Part shown: one piece after another, positions 26,370 through 35,228 of the stretch
Position numbering within the stretch: position 1 is the stretch's first letter
How the letters are laid out: the number at the start of each line of letters is the position of its first letter
Translations under genes and position numbers: made by a program
The notes under the pieces: generated by a model
What the model was told of the DNA's origin: nothing
Seen by the model: the letters and a program-made list of their open reading frames with translations, nothing else
The model's database searches: none
Source: CAIVAT01 sp964473485
GTDB taxonomy: Bacteria > Bacteroidota > Bacteroidia > Bacteroidales > FEN-979
Reading direction: 5' to 3'
Length of the DNA stretch: 64,000 bases
Assembly: GCA_964473485.1 (NCBI GenBank)
Contig: CAYYPH010000001.1
Location: 62,001-126,000 of the forward strand

Positions 26370-26377
26370 TACCTTTG
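26370..26377 (+). promoter_or_regulatory. -7 box before the DUF6266 gene
   Basis: TACCTTTG fits TAnnTTTG, 82 bp before the start codon. A T-run at 26352-26356 is the only -33 candidate. The rest of 26185-26458 shows no gene. Confidence 0.5.
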
Positions 26378-26458
26378 TATCAGCCGGACCGTACTGAAGA
26401 AATATCAACTCCGTACTAAGTCCGCTCATCAAATTATAAACCTTTAAAACCTAATGCT

Positions 26459-27118
26459 ATGGCAATTGTTCAAAATCCGATCACAGGCAGAACCCGAAAA
26501 GCGTTCGGCACTGCCGTTTTCTCCAAGCAGTTTGGGCAGAACACCATGCGCACCAAACCTGCAGGAGTCAAGAACCCCAACACGGTGGGACAGGTTACCC
26601 AGCGTACCAAGTTCTCGACCATCGTGAACCTGATCCGTCAGGTTTTACCCTTCATCAATGCAGCCTATACAGGCTTGCTGAAGAGTATGTCACCCTTCAA
26701 CAAGATTGTGAGTCTGAATGTGAAGAACGCCTTTGCTGGCACCCCGCCGGTCCTGGATCATACCAGGCTGGTGCTGTGTGACCTCGAAGGAAGTTCGGTT
26801 TCCAACGTCGCGCTTCTCTCCCTGCCTTCCAGGACCATCGATTTCACCTGGTCGCCAAACACGACCGATCCCGACGAACTGGCCTCCATGCTTACGTTCA
26901 TCCTGATCAATTGCACCACCAACAAGGTGCTGGTGTTTGCGGATATCGAAATGCGTTCCTCCGGATCAGCTGAGATTAATGTCCCGGAAGACTGGGTTGG
27001 AGCCCAGACCGCCCTGCACGTGGTAACCCTCGACTATGCCCAGGCAGTCAGCGGGGTGCCCCGTACCATCATCAAGTTCAAAGCTGGGTGCGATGCAGCC
27101 AGTGTGGTTCAGGCCTGA
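26459..27118 (+). CDS. DUF6266 family protein
   Basis: A 219-residue soluble protein with the DUF6266 opening (MAIVQNPITGRTRKAFGTAVFSK in part, then NTMRTKPAGVKNPNT) and an Ig-like C-terminal half. The family is confined to Bacteroidota and has no known role. It is followed at once by a strong hairpin, then by a holin-like and a muramidase gene. A single abundant product ahead of an attenuating terminator is how structural proteins of phage-like particles are often arranged, but no other particle gene is present. Confidence 0.8.
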   Translation: MAIVQNPITGRTRKAFGTAVFSKQFGQNTMRTKPAGVKNPNTVGQVTQRTKFSTIVNLIRQVLPFINAAYTGLLKSMSPFNKIVSLNVKNAFAGTPPVLDHTRLVLCDLEGSSVSNVALLSLPSRTIDFTWSPNTTDPDELASMLTFILINCTTNKVLVFADIEMRSSGSAEINVPEDWVGAQTALHVVTLDYAQAVSGVPRTIIKFKAGCDAASVVQA

Positions 27119-27120
27119 GA

Positions 27121-27154
27121 AAGAAAGGCCGGGGTAACATCCGGCCTTTCTTTT
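27121..27154 (+). terminator. hairpin after DUF6266 (terminator or attenuator)
   Basis: AAGAAAGGCCGG pairs perfectly with CCGGCCTTTCTT across an 8-nt loop, followed by TT. It lies 3 bp after the DUF6266 stop and 20 bp before the next gene, so read-through could supply lower expression of the lysis-like genes. Confidence 0.85.
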
Positions 27155-27173
27155 CACCCAATCAATACAAACA

Positions 27174-27446
27174 ATGACAGTAAAATCAACCATATTAGGA
27201 TTACCGGTTCCCCAGGCCATCAGCCTGTTCACTTTCCTGCTGGCCCTCATCTCCATTTGGGTACATATGGAGATCAGGTTGGCTGAACTGAATGTTGAGC
27301 TCACCAATCTGAAACAGGACTTGATGTTCCATAAATCAGACAATGCAAAAAATTTCGATATGATCCGCACCGACATCAAGTCCGACACCAAGGAAATTCT
27401 CAAACGCATCGACGAAATTCAGATTTACCTCCGAAACAACAAGTGA
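27174..27446 (+). CDS. small membrane protein with coiled coil
   Basis: A 90-residue protein with one membrane helix (AISLFTFLLALISIWVHM) followed by a charged helical tail (ELNVELTNLKQDLMFHKSD to EILKRIDEIQIYL), the layout of a phage i-spanin or holin accessory. It is 3 bp from the next gene. Confidence 0.65.
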   Translation: MTVKSTILGLPVPQAISLFTFLLALISIWVHMEIRLAELNVELTNLKQDLMFHKSDNAKNFDMIRTDIKSDTKEILKRIDEIQIYLRNNK

Positions 27447-27449
27447 ATT

Positions 27450-27641
27450 ATGAAAGAACGAATCTTCAACAACTGGAAAACCTCCGCGCTTGGCATCATC
27501 CTGCTGATCGCGGCCCTGGTATTGCTTTTCATGAAAATCATCACCCTGGGCGAGTTCTCGGGCTTTTTTCCTACCATCCTCGGTCTCATCTATGTCCGCG
27601 ACACCATCTTCAGGATCAAACCATTTTCTGATAAAGCGTAG
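27450..27641 (+). CDS. holin-like membrane protein (63 aa)
   Basis: A 63-residue protein with two hydrophobic segments (ALGIILLIAALVLLFMKII and FFPTILGLIYV) and charged ends. Size, topology and position right before a muramidase gene fit a small holin. The identification is by context. Confidence 0.6.
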   Translation: MKERIFNNWKTSALGIILLIAALVLLFMKIITLGEFSGFFPTILGLIYVRDTIFRIKPFSDKA

Positions 27642-27675
27642 TAACAATTTGTCTTCATCCACAAATCAAACCATA

Positions 27676-28188
27676 ATGGCAAACGTCAATCACCTCGCAT
27701 TAAAGCTCTTCCCGATGGAAGGGCTTTTTAATTCCGATCCCCTCGATCACGGAGGCCCTACCAACCGGGGCATCACCCTCTCAACCTGGCGCAGGGTAGG
27801 GTGGGATAAAGACGGCGATGCCGACATCGATGTCGAAGATATCCGGATGCTAACCGCCGATGATGCCCTGCAGGTCCTGAAAAAACATTATTGGGATCGC
27901 TGGCGGGCCGATGAGATCAGAAATCAGAAGGTAGCCGACATTCTGGTCGACTGGCTCTGGTGCAGCGGTCATTGGGAGATTATCATCCCGCAGCGGATCC
28001 TTCGAGTGAAACCCGATGGACTCGCCGGACCGGTCACCCTTCACGCCCTCAACAATGAGAATCCCTTCCGGCTGTTGATCAGGATCTATAACTCCCGCGT
28101 AGCATTTATTCATGACATCATCAAAAAAGATCCCACCCAATGTCGCTTCGAGCGCGGATGGTATAACCGGTTAAATGCTTATTTGTAG
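27676..28188 (+). CDS. GH108-type N-acetylmuramidase (endolysin-like)
   Basis: A 170-residue glycosidase. The catalytic signature is present near residue 15 (MEGLFNSDPLDHGGPTNRGIT, compare E-G-G...D-x-G-G-x-T-N-x-G-I-T of the family), followed by the DALQVLKKHYWDRWRADEI region and a C-terminal peptidoglycan-binding-like part (VKPDGLAGPVTLHALN). It cleaves peptidoglycan glycan strands. No signal peptide, so it needs a holin, which matches the preceding gene. ATG 27676 was chosen over upstream in-frame codons. Confidence 0.82.
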   Translation: MANVNHLALKLFPMEGLFNSDPLDHGGPTNRGITLSTWRRVGWDKDGDADIDVEDIRMLTADDALQVLKKHYWDRWRADEIRNQKVADILVDWLWCSGHWEIIIPQRILRVKPDGLAGPVTLHALNNENPFRLLIRIYNSRVAFIHDIIKKDPTQCRFERGWYNRLNAYL

Positions 28189-28192
28189 ACCT

Positions 28193-28630
28193 ATGAAAAC
28201 CGCCTTCAGATTATTCCTCATGCTCCTGGCTGTAGTCCAAATTGGCTGCTCTCCCTCCGCCAGGTTAAACCGGTTACTCAGCCGGCATCCCGAACTGAAG
28301 TTCCCCGATACACTTTTCATTTCAGATACCATAATATTTCCCCATGTTGTGTTGGATACCCTGATCAAGCTTCACCCCGTTCAGGATACGATTGTCATGC
28401 AAAACGACCGTCTGGAAGTCAGAATTGAAAGGATTCACGATACACTCTATCTTAGGGGAAAGTGTAAAGCCGATACAGTGGTACTTCATCGGGTCATACC
28501 GGTCGAGAAAATTAAAGTCATTAAACCGGATACCCTTGATCTTTTAATCCCCAGGATCCCCTGGCTAATTTCCGGCCTGATCTGCCTGCTTGCCTTTTTA
28601 CTTGTTTTCGTCCTTAAAGTCTTCAGATAA
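28193..28630 (+). CDS. lipoprotein with C-terminal membrane helix (spanin-like)
   Basis: A 145-residue protein with a lipoprotein signal (LLAVVQIGCS), a polar stretch of repeated DT-containing strands (PDTLFISDTIIF, HPVQDTIVM, RIHDTLYLRGKCKADTVVL) and a C-terminal helix (WLISGLICLLAFLLVFVLKVF). A protein tied to the outer membrane at one end and the inner membrane at the other is the unimolecular spanin plan. It starts 4 bp after the muramidase stop. Function inferred from layout. Confidence 0.6.
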   Translation: MKTAFRLFLMLLAVVQIGCSPSARLNRLLSRHPELKFPDTLFISDTIIFPHVVLDTLIKLHPVQDTIVMQNDRLEVRIERIHDTLYLRGKCKADTVVLHRVIPVEKIKVIKPDTLDLLIPRIPWLISGLICLLAFLLVFVLKVFR

Positions 28631-28662
28631 ACATACATGTTCAAAAAATTACCGCTGAAACC

Positions 28663-28694
28663 TTGCAACCGCTTTATTATTTTGTTATATTTGC
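28663..28694 (+). promoter_or_regulatory. promoter of a possible short transcript
   Basis: TTG at 28663-28665, a 21-bp spacer and TATATTTG at 28687-28694 match the pattern seen before the tetR gene. No plus-strand gene follows for 3.8 kb. Confidence 0.45.
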
Positions 28695-28700
28695 TTGTGC

Positions 28701-28762
28701 AAAAAAGTTCTTTGTAAAGTAATTGAGTGAAGGAAAACCGCTGTTAAGCGGTTTTCCCGTTA
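28701..28762 (+). ncRNA. candidate small RNA between promoter and terminator
   Basis: A good promoter (28663-28694) and a hairpin (28732-28757) are only 37 bp apart and no open frame fits between them, so any transcript would be about 60 nt. Unsupported by a known family; the hairpin may simply end the lysis-like cassette. Confidence 0.25.
28732..28757. terminator. hairpin between convergent genes
   Basis: GGAAAACCGC pairs perfectly with GCGGTTTTCC across a 6-nt loop. It separates the plus-strand cassette from the minus-strand T9SS gene and could act both ways. Confidence 0.75.
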
Positions 28763-28799
28763 CCCATTACCAGCCTGCCTCTAAGGAGGTAGAATAAAT

Positions 28800-31700
28800 T
28801 TATCTGTTTACCACGATTTTCTTCATGAACTTCAGGTCTTCGCTGGTAAACACGATGGTGTAAACCCCCGGGGCGACCGGGCGAAGGTCGATCTGTTTCT
28901 CCAGTCTGCCATTGACTTCGATATCAGCCTGGTCAAGAATCTTAAGTCCAAGCTGATTGTAAACGCCAATACCGATCTTCGTCTGGCTGGCGGTTGTCAA
29001 TGATACAGTAAACCTTCCATCGTTCGGAACGGGAAAGACCTGGCAATCGACACCCGGAAGTTCGGCCGACCCGGTCATGATCACCTGCACCTTTTCTGAA
29101 GGCAGGGAGGAACATCCGGACTCGGTGACTATGATCCAGTAATAACCACTCTGGGTAGCGAGGTAATAAGGCCAGATTGCCCCTGATATGGGAGCTCCCG
29201 TACCGTCGGGCGTAACACTGAAGTACCACTGGTTACCGCTGAACGCCGAACTTGTCATGACCGGCCCGTTGGCAATGATCGATGGCTTTGGTGGCACGGG
29301 GCTCACTGTAACAGGGAAATCGGGAGAGACGGCTCCGTTTCCGCAGGCGTTGGTGCCTTTCACGGTGATGTTGCCGGAAACCGCACTGGCGCTAAAACTC
29401 ACCGTGATGGCGTTGGTGTTCTGCCCGTATGTTATGGTGGCCCCGGCTGGCACACTCCAGGTGTACCCAGTGGCATTGGCGATAGTGGCCGTCGTGAAGA
29501 CATTGCCGGTGGAGCCGAGACAGGCTAACGGATTACCGCTGATTGTCCCCGCTGCCGCCGGCAAGGGATTCACTGTGACGGCAAATCCGGCCGAGGGGGC
29601 GCCGTTACCACAGAGATTGTTCCCGGCTACCGTGATGCTGCCGGAAGCGGCATCTGTTGCGAAATTAACAGTGATGTTGGCGGTACCATCACCGGTCGCA
29701 ATGGAGGCCCCTGAAGGCAGGTTCCAGATATACGAGGTGGCATTGGCGATGGGCGTTGTCGAATAGGCAACTCCCTGTGCTCCGGCGCAAACCGTAGCGC
29801 TTCCTGTGACTGCTCCAGCATTTCCGGGAAGCGGATTGATGGTAACGTTCAGTTGCGTGGGTGTTCCTGCCTGGCAACCGTTGGGTCCGGTGTAATTAAC
29901 TGTTACAAACTGGCTCCCCGCCTGGCTCCAGGATACCAGGATCTGATTGGTGCCTCCGCCCGAAAATATGGAACCGCCCGGCGAAACGGTCCAGGTGTAA
30001 CCCGACAGGTTGGGTTCAGTTGAGTATGCATTGTAACCGGAATTTACACACAGAGTTGTGGCACCGGTGATGGTGGGAACCGGCGAAGTGTTGACAATGA
30101 CCGGGTATATGGCTGGCGTTGCCGCTGCACAGCCGTTGGCGTTGGTATAGGTCACGGAAACACTCTGATTGCCGGCCGTATTCCATTTCACGGTGACATT
30201 GGCAGTGCCGGCACCCGCCGGGATGGATCCACCCGCGGAAACCGACCAGGTGTAGCCGGTCATGCCCGTTTGTGTCGTATAAACATTGGTAGCGCTGCCC
30301 TGGCATGCCGTGGCCGGACCTGCAATCACCGGAACCGGCAGCGGGTTTACGGCAACAGCCAGGTTCGAAGCCGGACCATTGCCGCACGGACCTGTCCCGA
30401 AAACGCTGACATTGCCTGCTGTTGTCCCGAATGTAACGGTAATGGTCGTAGTGCCGGCCCCTGCCGTTATCGTGGCTCCTGCCGGTACCGTCCAGGTATA
30501 ACCAGTGGCGTTGGTGATGGGAGCGACGGAGTAAATCTTTCCTGTGCTTTGGGCACACACCGAAGCAGGTCCAGTGACAGGACCGGCCGGACCCACAGGC
30601 GGGCATCCCGCCAGGAAGAATTGATCGGCCCCGTTAATCGTTCCTCCGGCATTCACCCCGACACACCGGAAGTGATAGGTCGTTCCCGTGGTCAACCCGG
30701 TAATACCGGCCTGTACGGCAGTCGGTGTGGTGCCGTTGACGGTTCCGGGCACGGCAGGTACAACATTCCCGTATGCAGTGGTCAATCCCCATTCAAACGA
30801 CACAGTAGTTATCACGTTGTTGGCAGTGACCATTCCGTTCAACTGTGCAGTGGTGGCCGTGATATTGCTGGCAGGGTTGGTGACGACGGTGGGCGGTCCG
30901 CCCGTGGTGAAGGTCATGTCGTTTCCGTTGCCGGCTCCTCCGCTGTTGGTGGCCACAACCCGGTAATGATAAAGAGTTCCCGGCAGCAGTCCCGAAACGG
31001 CAGCACTGACAGGGGTTACGGTGGTTCCCGTAACGGTTGGAGGCACTGCTGCAATCGTTGAACCATAGGAGGTGGTCAGTCCGTATTCAAATATCACCGC
31101 ACTTGAGGCGCCATTGGCATTGACGGTTCCGTTCAGGGTGGCTCCGTTAAGGCCAATCCCGGTGGCGGCTGTCGTCACCACGGCGGGCGGAGGGAAGGAT
31201 GTCGTAAAGGTCATGTCGTTGCCGTTTGAGGTTCCGTTTGCATTGACCCCTTTGATGCGGTAATGGTACGTGGTGTTGGGAAGAAGCCCGGTAAGCGCCC
31301 CGGTGACAGGGGTGACCGTATTGCCGGTGACGGTGGCAGGAACGCCTGCGATCGTTGATCCGTAAGCCGTGGTCAGGCCGTATTCGAAGGAAACAGCAGT
31401 AGAGGAGGTGTTGGCATTAACAGTGCCATTGAGGGTAGCGCTGGTGGATGTGATCGCCGTGGCGGCATTGGTGACGACAACCGGCAGGTTGGCAGCTATG
31501 TTGATGCCAAAATTGTAATTATAGACGCTGGAACCATTGTAGGGAACGAACGGGCAACCCCCGACTGACCAGACCCTGCGCACCCCTGTCTGGTTCGTAT
31601 AGGCGCAACCTCCTCCGAGGGTTCCGGTACCGCCGCATTGCCCGATGTCGACGATCAGGCTCTGGGTGGGATCGTATGGAAACGGAGAATCGAGTACGAA

Positions 31701-32093
31701 GGTGATCCATGAACTGGCAGGGTTTGTAAGAACAACCGATGCCCGGTAATAAACGGTTGTCATAGGACCGGCGTAAAAGGCGCCGGCCGTGAGCGAAGTA
31801 ATGGTCGACTGTGCCAGTTTAATGGTAAGGTCGGTGTACGTTGCCGGTCCGAGCGCTGTGTTCATGAAGACGGCGACACTGATGATATTCCCGGCAGGAG
31901 CGGCGGATGGCTGATTGAACTCACCTGCGAGGTATATCATCTGGACATCTTTTCCCGCTCCGACATTGAATGGGAAATTGTTGGTTCCGTTTCCGGCCCC
32001 GGTGAAATTGTAGTACTGTGGTTGACCTGTTACCAGGCTGGTTAATCCTATCACTGCCAATAGGACCGCGACAACAAAGCGTAAAGTTTTCAT
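28800..32093 (-). CDS. large T9SS-secreted protein with FN3-like and PKD-like repeats
   Basis: A 1097-residue surface or secreted protein: signal peptide (VVAVLLAVIGLTSLVTGQP), a unique N-terminal domain to ~205, three FN3-like repeats of ~96 residues (ATLNGTVNAN, EYGLTTAYGSTIAGVPATV and close variants, ending NGNDMTFTT), then about five PKD/Ig-like repeats (YTWSVPAGATI-type) and a type A T9SS sorting domain (VFPVPNDGRFTVSL to FMKKIVVNR). Such proteins act as adhesins or matrix components. The near-identical repeats invite copy-number change. A shared A-rich leader motif precedes the ATG. Confidence 0.88.
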   Translation of the reverse strand: MKTLRFVVAVLLAVIGLTSLVTGQPQYYNFTGAGNGTNNFPFNVGAGKDVQMIYLAGEFNQPSAAPAGNIISVAVFMNTALGPATYTDLTIKLAQSTITSLTAGAFYAGPMTTVYYRASVVLTNPASSWITFVLDSPFPYDPTQSLIVDIGQCGGTGTLGGGCAYTNQTGVRRVWSVGGCPFVPYNGSSVYNYNFGINIAANLPVVVTNAATAITSTSATLNGTVNANTSSTAVSFEYGLTTAYGSTIAGVPATVTGNTVTPVTGALTGLLPNTTYHYRIKGVNANGTSNGNDMTFTTSFPPPAVVTTAATGIGLNGATLNGTVNANGASSAVIFEYGLTTSYGSTIAAVPPTVTGTTVTPVSAAVSGLLPGTLYHYRVVATNSGGAGNGNDMTFTTGGPPTVVTNPASNITATTAQLNGMVTANNVITTVSFEWGLTTAYGNVVPAVPGTVNGTTPTAVQAGITGLTTGTTYHFRCVGVNAGGTINGADQFFLAGCPPVGPAGPVTGPASVCAQSTGKIYSVAPITNATGYTWTVPAGATITAGAGTTTITVTFGTTAGNVSVFGTGPCGNGPASNLAVAVNPLPVPVIAGPATACQGSATNVYTTQTGMTGYTWSVSAGGSIPAGAGTANVTVKWNTAGNQSVSVTYTNANGCAAATPAIYPVIVNTSPVPTITGATTLCVNSGYNAYSTEPNLSGYTWTVSPGGSIFSGGGTNQILVSWSQAGSQFVTVNYTGPNGCQAGTPTQLNVTINPLPGNAGAVTGSATVCAGAQGVAYSTTPIANATSYIWNLPSGASIATGDGTANITVNFATDAASGSITVAGNNLCGNGAPSAGFAVTVNPLPAAAGTISGNPLACLGSTGNVFTTATIANATGYTWSVPAGATITYGQNTNAITVSFSASAVSGNITVKGTNACGNGAVSPDFPVTVSPVPPKPSIIANGPVMTSSAFSGNQWYFSVTPDGTGAPISGAIWPYYLATQSGYYWIIVTESGCSSLPSEKVQVIMTGSAELPGVDCQVFPVPNDGRFTVSLTTASQTKIGIGVYNQLGLKILDQADIEVNGRLEKQIDLRPVAPGVYTIVFTSEDLKFMKKIVVNR

Positions 32094-32511
32094 GGGTTTT
32101 GGTTTTTGGTGAATGAGGAATTCCGGTGATGAAGCAATGAATTTTTTACCAACATGCTAATATATTGAAAATATCCAAATACCTTGTTGAATTGGATATA
32201 TTTTTTTTCCGGGATACGTTAGCGGTGATTCAGGATATCAATTTCAGTGATTCAATACATCAGTTTCAAATCTACTTTAGTAGGATTAATAATCAACATC
32301 CCTTTAGAGGCATGATTCATAAGCATTTCTGTTTGAAGAAAATGCTATGAAACCGATGCCCACATTACTTAAAGAATGAAATTTGTTTCCCCCGATCCGT
32401 TTTGGTGCTATTCGTTGACAATGCTTGCCCGAACCAACCGCAAACCTTATCTTTACGCCCCGAAGACAGTTGGAGCCTGAAGGGTAACCGCACAAAATTC
32501 AGAATAGAATC
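32094..32511. other. intergenic region between divergent genes
   Basis: About 420 bp with the leader of the T9SS gene (minus strand, ATTCACCAAAAAC at 32102-32114) and an A/T-rich core at 32150-32350. Short frames here lack signals of coding. No TAnnTTTG box was found for either direction. Confidence 0.45.
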
Positions 32512-33993
32512 ATGGTTGATCCGGCACGAATACATAAATACAATTCCATCCACCCGACAGCAGGTCCGGTGGTTTACTGGATGCAGCGAGACCAACGGGT
32601 GGACGACAACTGGGCGCTGATCTATGCGCAGGAGCAGGCGGTCGCCGTGAACCAGCCTTTGTTGGTTGTTTTTTGCCTTGCGCCGGGCTTCCTCGGTGCC
32701 ACGATCAGGCAGTATGGCTTTATGCTGAAAGGACTCGCTGAAGTCGAAAAACGCATGAGAATGCTGGGCCTCCCGTTTATTCTCCTGAGGGGATACCCGG
32801 TGGAAACACTTCCGGTTTTCCTGCATGTAACCACGGCGGGGATGCTCGTCACCGATTTCAATCCTGTGAAGCCTGTGATGCAATGGAAGGAGCAACTGAC
32901 ACGGGTGGTTAAAGTTGCTTTTCATGAGGCGGACGCCCACAATATCGTCCCTTGCCGCTATATCTCTGCGAAGCAGGAGTATGCCGCGTTTACTTTGCGG
33001 AAAAAGTTTTCACATCACCTTGACAGGTTCCTGACGGAATTTCCCGGACTTTTACCACAACCAGGTTTTAGGTGGAATACACCCTACACGGACATTGAAT
33101 GGTATAAGGCCATACTATGGCCAAAAAACGTTGTTGGTCCTGACAGGAGTATCCCTGTGGCTGAATGGCTCGATGTGGTGCAAGCAGAACAAGGCGTGGA
33201 GACCCGGATCGGCGACACCAAGCGCAATGACTGGCTAGAGATTACCGAATGGCTGAAAGTCGACAGCTCGGTGGCAGAGGTTGATTGGCTGGCGCCGGGA
33301 GAAGAAGCAGCGCGGAACGGGCTTAGAAATTTTGTTGAATGTAGGCTGGATCATTACGCCACCGATCGTAATTTCCCCGACAAACCGGGCCAGTCCGACC
33401 TGTCGCCCTGGCTGCATTTCGGTCATATTTCGGCCCAACGGGTTGCCCTGGAGGTAAGGAATTCAGCTGCGGATGCCGCATCCGTCGGCGCATACCTCGA
33501 GGAGCTTATCGTAAGGCGCGAACTGGCTGATAATTTCTGTCTCCATACCGAAAACTACGACTCGTTTGTGGCATTTCAGCCTTGGGCCCAGGCCACGTTG
33601 AATAAACACAGGAACGATCGCCGCGACTTTCTTTATACCGTTGAACAGTTTGAGAACGGCGAAACCCACGATGACCTTTGGAATGCGGCCCAGCGCGAAA
33701 TGATCGTTAAGGGCAAGATGCACGGCTTCATGCGCATGTACTGGGCCAAGAAGATCCTGGAGTGGACTGCATCGCCCGAGGAGGCGATGGCGATTGCCAT
33801 CTACCTGAACGACAAATATGAACTCGACGGCAGGGATCCTAACGGATATGCAGGGATTGCATGGGCCATCGGGGGCACGCACGACCGCCCGTGGGGCGAA
33901 CGTCCGGTGTTCGGCATGATCCGGTTCATGAACTACCAGGGATGTAAAAGGAAATTCAATGTTGACGCCTATATAAAGGGAAACCTTCGATAG
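32512..33993 (+). CDS. class II deoxyribodipyrimidine (CPD) photolyase
   Basis: A 493-residue flavoprotein that splits cyclobutane pyrimidine dimers with light. Class II hallmarks are YWMQRDQRVDDNWALIYAQ near the start, KSGQ-equivalent PGQSDLSPWLHFGHIS, and the FAD/DNA region HDRPWGERPVFGMIRFMNYQG. N-terminal antenna half ~25-200, FAD-binding half ~220-480. The ATG at 32512 fits the usual N-terminal extension. Monocistronic by position. Light-dependent repair implies that the organism at times lives in lit water or surface layers. Confidence 0.92.
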   Translation: MVDPARIHKYNSIHPTAGPVVYWMQRDQRVDDNWALIYAQEQAVAVNQPLLVVFCLAPGFLGATIRQYGFMLKGLAEVEKRMRMLGLPFILLRGYPVETLPVFLHVTTAGMLVTDFNPVKPVMQWKEQLTRVVKVAFHEADAHNIVPCRYISAKQEYAAFTLRKKFSHHLDRFLTEFPGLLPQPGFRWNTPYTDIEWYKAILWPKNVVGPDRSIPVAEWLDVVQAEQGVETRIGDTKRNDWLEITEWLKVDSSVAEVDWLAPGEEAARNGLRNFVECRLDHYATDRNFPDKPGQSDLSPWLHFGHISAQRVALEVRNSAADAASVGAYLEELIVRRELADNFCLHTENYDSFVAFQPWAQATLNKHRNDRRDFLYTVEQFENGETHDDLWNAAQREMIVKGKMHGFMRMYWAKKILEWTASPEEAMAIAIYLNDKYELDGRDPNGYAGIAWAIGGTHDRPWGERPVFGMIRFMNYQGCKRKFNVDAYIKGNLR

Positions 33994-34018
33994 GAACGAA
34001 TAATTCCGCTTTTATTTG

Positions 34019-34048
34019 TTGATTTCAGCGTTTTACGCTGTATATTTG
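34019..34048 (+). promoter_or_regulatory. strong Bacteroidota-type promoter with long leader
   Basis: TTG at 34019-34021, a 19-bp spacer and TATATTTG at 34041-34048. The next gene starts at 34334, leaving a leader of about 280 nt. An inverted repeat (CCAATCTTCA 34075-34084, TGAAGATTGG 34124-34133) and a T-run after GGGC at 34195-34202 lie in it. No gene was found in 33994-34333. Confidence 0.55.
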
Positions 34049-34333
34049 TTCCTGTGGAAAAACGCACACCCTGACCAATCTTCATCCTCGTATTCCCTCA
34101 TCGTCCTCTTGAAAATTTTTGTTTGAAGATTGGAGTCCCCAAACCCGGCTTTCCCACCTGGTCTCACTGCCATGAAGGATATCCTGCATTCCCGGGCTTT
34201 TTTATATTTTGATTCCAGCAGCAACATTGTCCTGAACCATTATTTCCGTGTCGTGTTCCGAGCATGAACAGCGGGCGGAATTGATTAGTATAACCCTCAC
34301 AGGATTTAAAAGCCAGTAAAACCAGAAACAGTT

Positions 34334-35203
34334 ATGAAACAGCTTTCCCTTGTGCTCATCCTCTTGTTTGTGATCACCCTCCTGCATGCACAGGAACAGA
34401 AAACGCAGCCCAGACCAAAAAAATTCCATGCCGGCCTGGCATATGCTTTCACCGGTGCGGATCTTACACTGACCTGCATGACCCATGAATCCAGGATCGG
34501 AGACATGGCGCTGGACCCTTTCACCTTGACTGACGAAGACATTGACGATCTTAATTCGTTCATGACCTGGAATGAAAAGACACAAAGCCTGGGTGTCGTT
34601 TTTGGCATGTTCCTCCTGAACAAACCGGATCATAAATGGCGGCTGGATGCAAACATTTTCTTCGGTTTATCAGGCATGAAATACCAGGTCAGGGATACCC
34701 GCAACGACACCCTTTACCTAACCTCAACTTCTTCATTAAAGAAACCAACCGCCGGATTGGAATTCCAGGTCAGTTACGCCCTCGACAAACACTGGAGCCT
34801 CGTGCTGGAGCCTTATTTCATCTATTCCTGGGGAAAACTGACCTCGATCGATGATAAACTCAATGCGAAGCTGGATAATTTCACAGAATCAAGGCAACAT
34901 AATTTCCAATATTTCTATTCCAGAATGAATGTAATGGCCACCTACCATTTCAAAAGCGTTGCCATTTCTGCGGGTCCCGGTGTTTATTTTCTTTATTTCT
35001 GCAACAAGTACACTATTACACGGACGAATCGGTCAACAGGTTCTGTTACCGAAGATATGACTGAATCGAGGCTGCACTCCAAATTTCCCGTAGACGGTGT
35101 CGTCGATGTGACATGGAGATTCATTGATCCGCTTACTTTCCGCGTCCAGTGCGCTTTCGGATCCGATTTCCTGGTTCAGCCGGGTTTGTATTTCAACTTT
35201 TAA
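34334..35203 (+). CDS. outer-membrane beta-barrel-like protein of unknown function
   Basis: A 289-residue protein with signal peptide (LVLILLFVITLLHAQ) and alternating strands (FHAGLAYAFTGADLTLTC, WSLVLEPYFIYSW, VAISAGPGVYFLYFC) ending in VQPGLYFNF, the aromatic C-terminal residue of outer-membrane barrels. No family name recognised. It is 25 bp upstream of the aerolysin-like T9SS protein and is probably cotranscribed with it. Confidence 0.65.
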   Translation: MKQLSLVLILLFVITLLHAQEQKTQPRPKKFHAGLAYAFTGADLTLTCMTHESRIGDMALDPFTLTDEDIDDLNSFMTWNEKTQSLGVVFGMFLLNKPDHKWRLDANIFFGLSGMKYQVRDTRNDTLYLTSTSSLKKPTAGLEFQVSYALDKHWSLVLEPYFIYSWGKLTSIDDKLNAKLDNFTESRQHNFQYFYSRMNVMATYHFKSVAISAGPGVYFLYFCNKYTITRTNRSTGSVTEDMTESRLHSKFPVDGVVDVTWRFIDPLTFRVQCAFGSDFLVQPGLYFNF

Positions 35204-35228
35204 TTCACTTTAATTAATCCTGATTGCC

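Noticed and set aside
30270..31061. A 263-codon plus-strand open frame
   Set aside because: Antisense to the FN3/PKD-like repeats of the T9SS protein; Arg/Cys/Gly-rich shadow translation without any family features.
32165..32350. A 61-codon plus-strand frame upstream of the photolyase
   Set aside because: A/T-rich intergenic DNA with no family similarity and no promoter or start context.
34041..34210. 6S RNA, tmRNA or RNase P RNA in the long leader
   Set aside because: No conserved RNase P or tmRNA sequence was seen, and the ends of the stretch do not pair as in 6S RNA.
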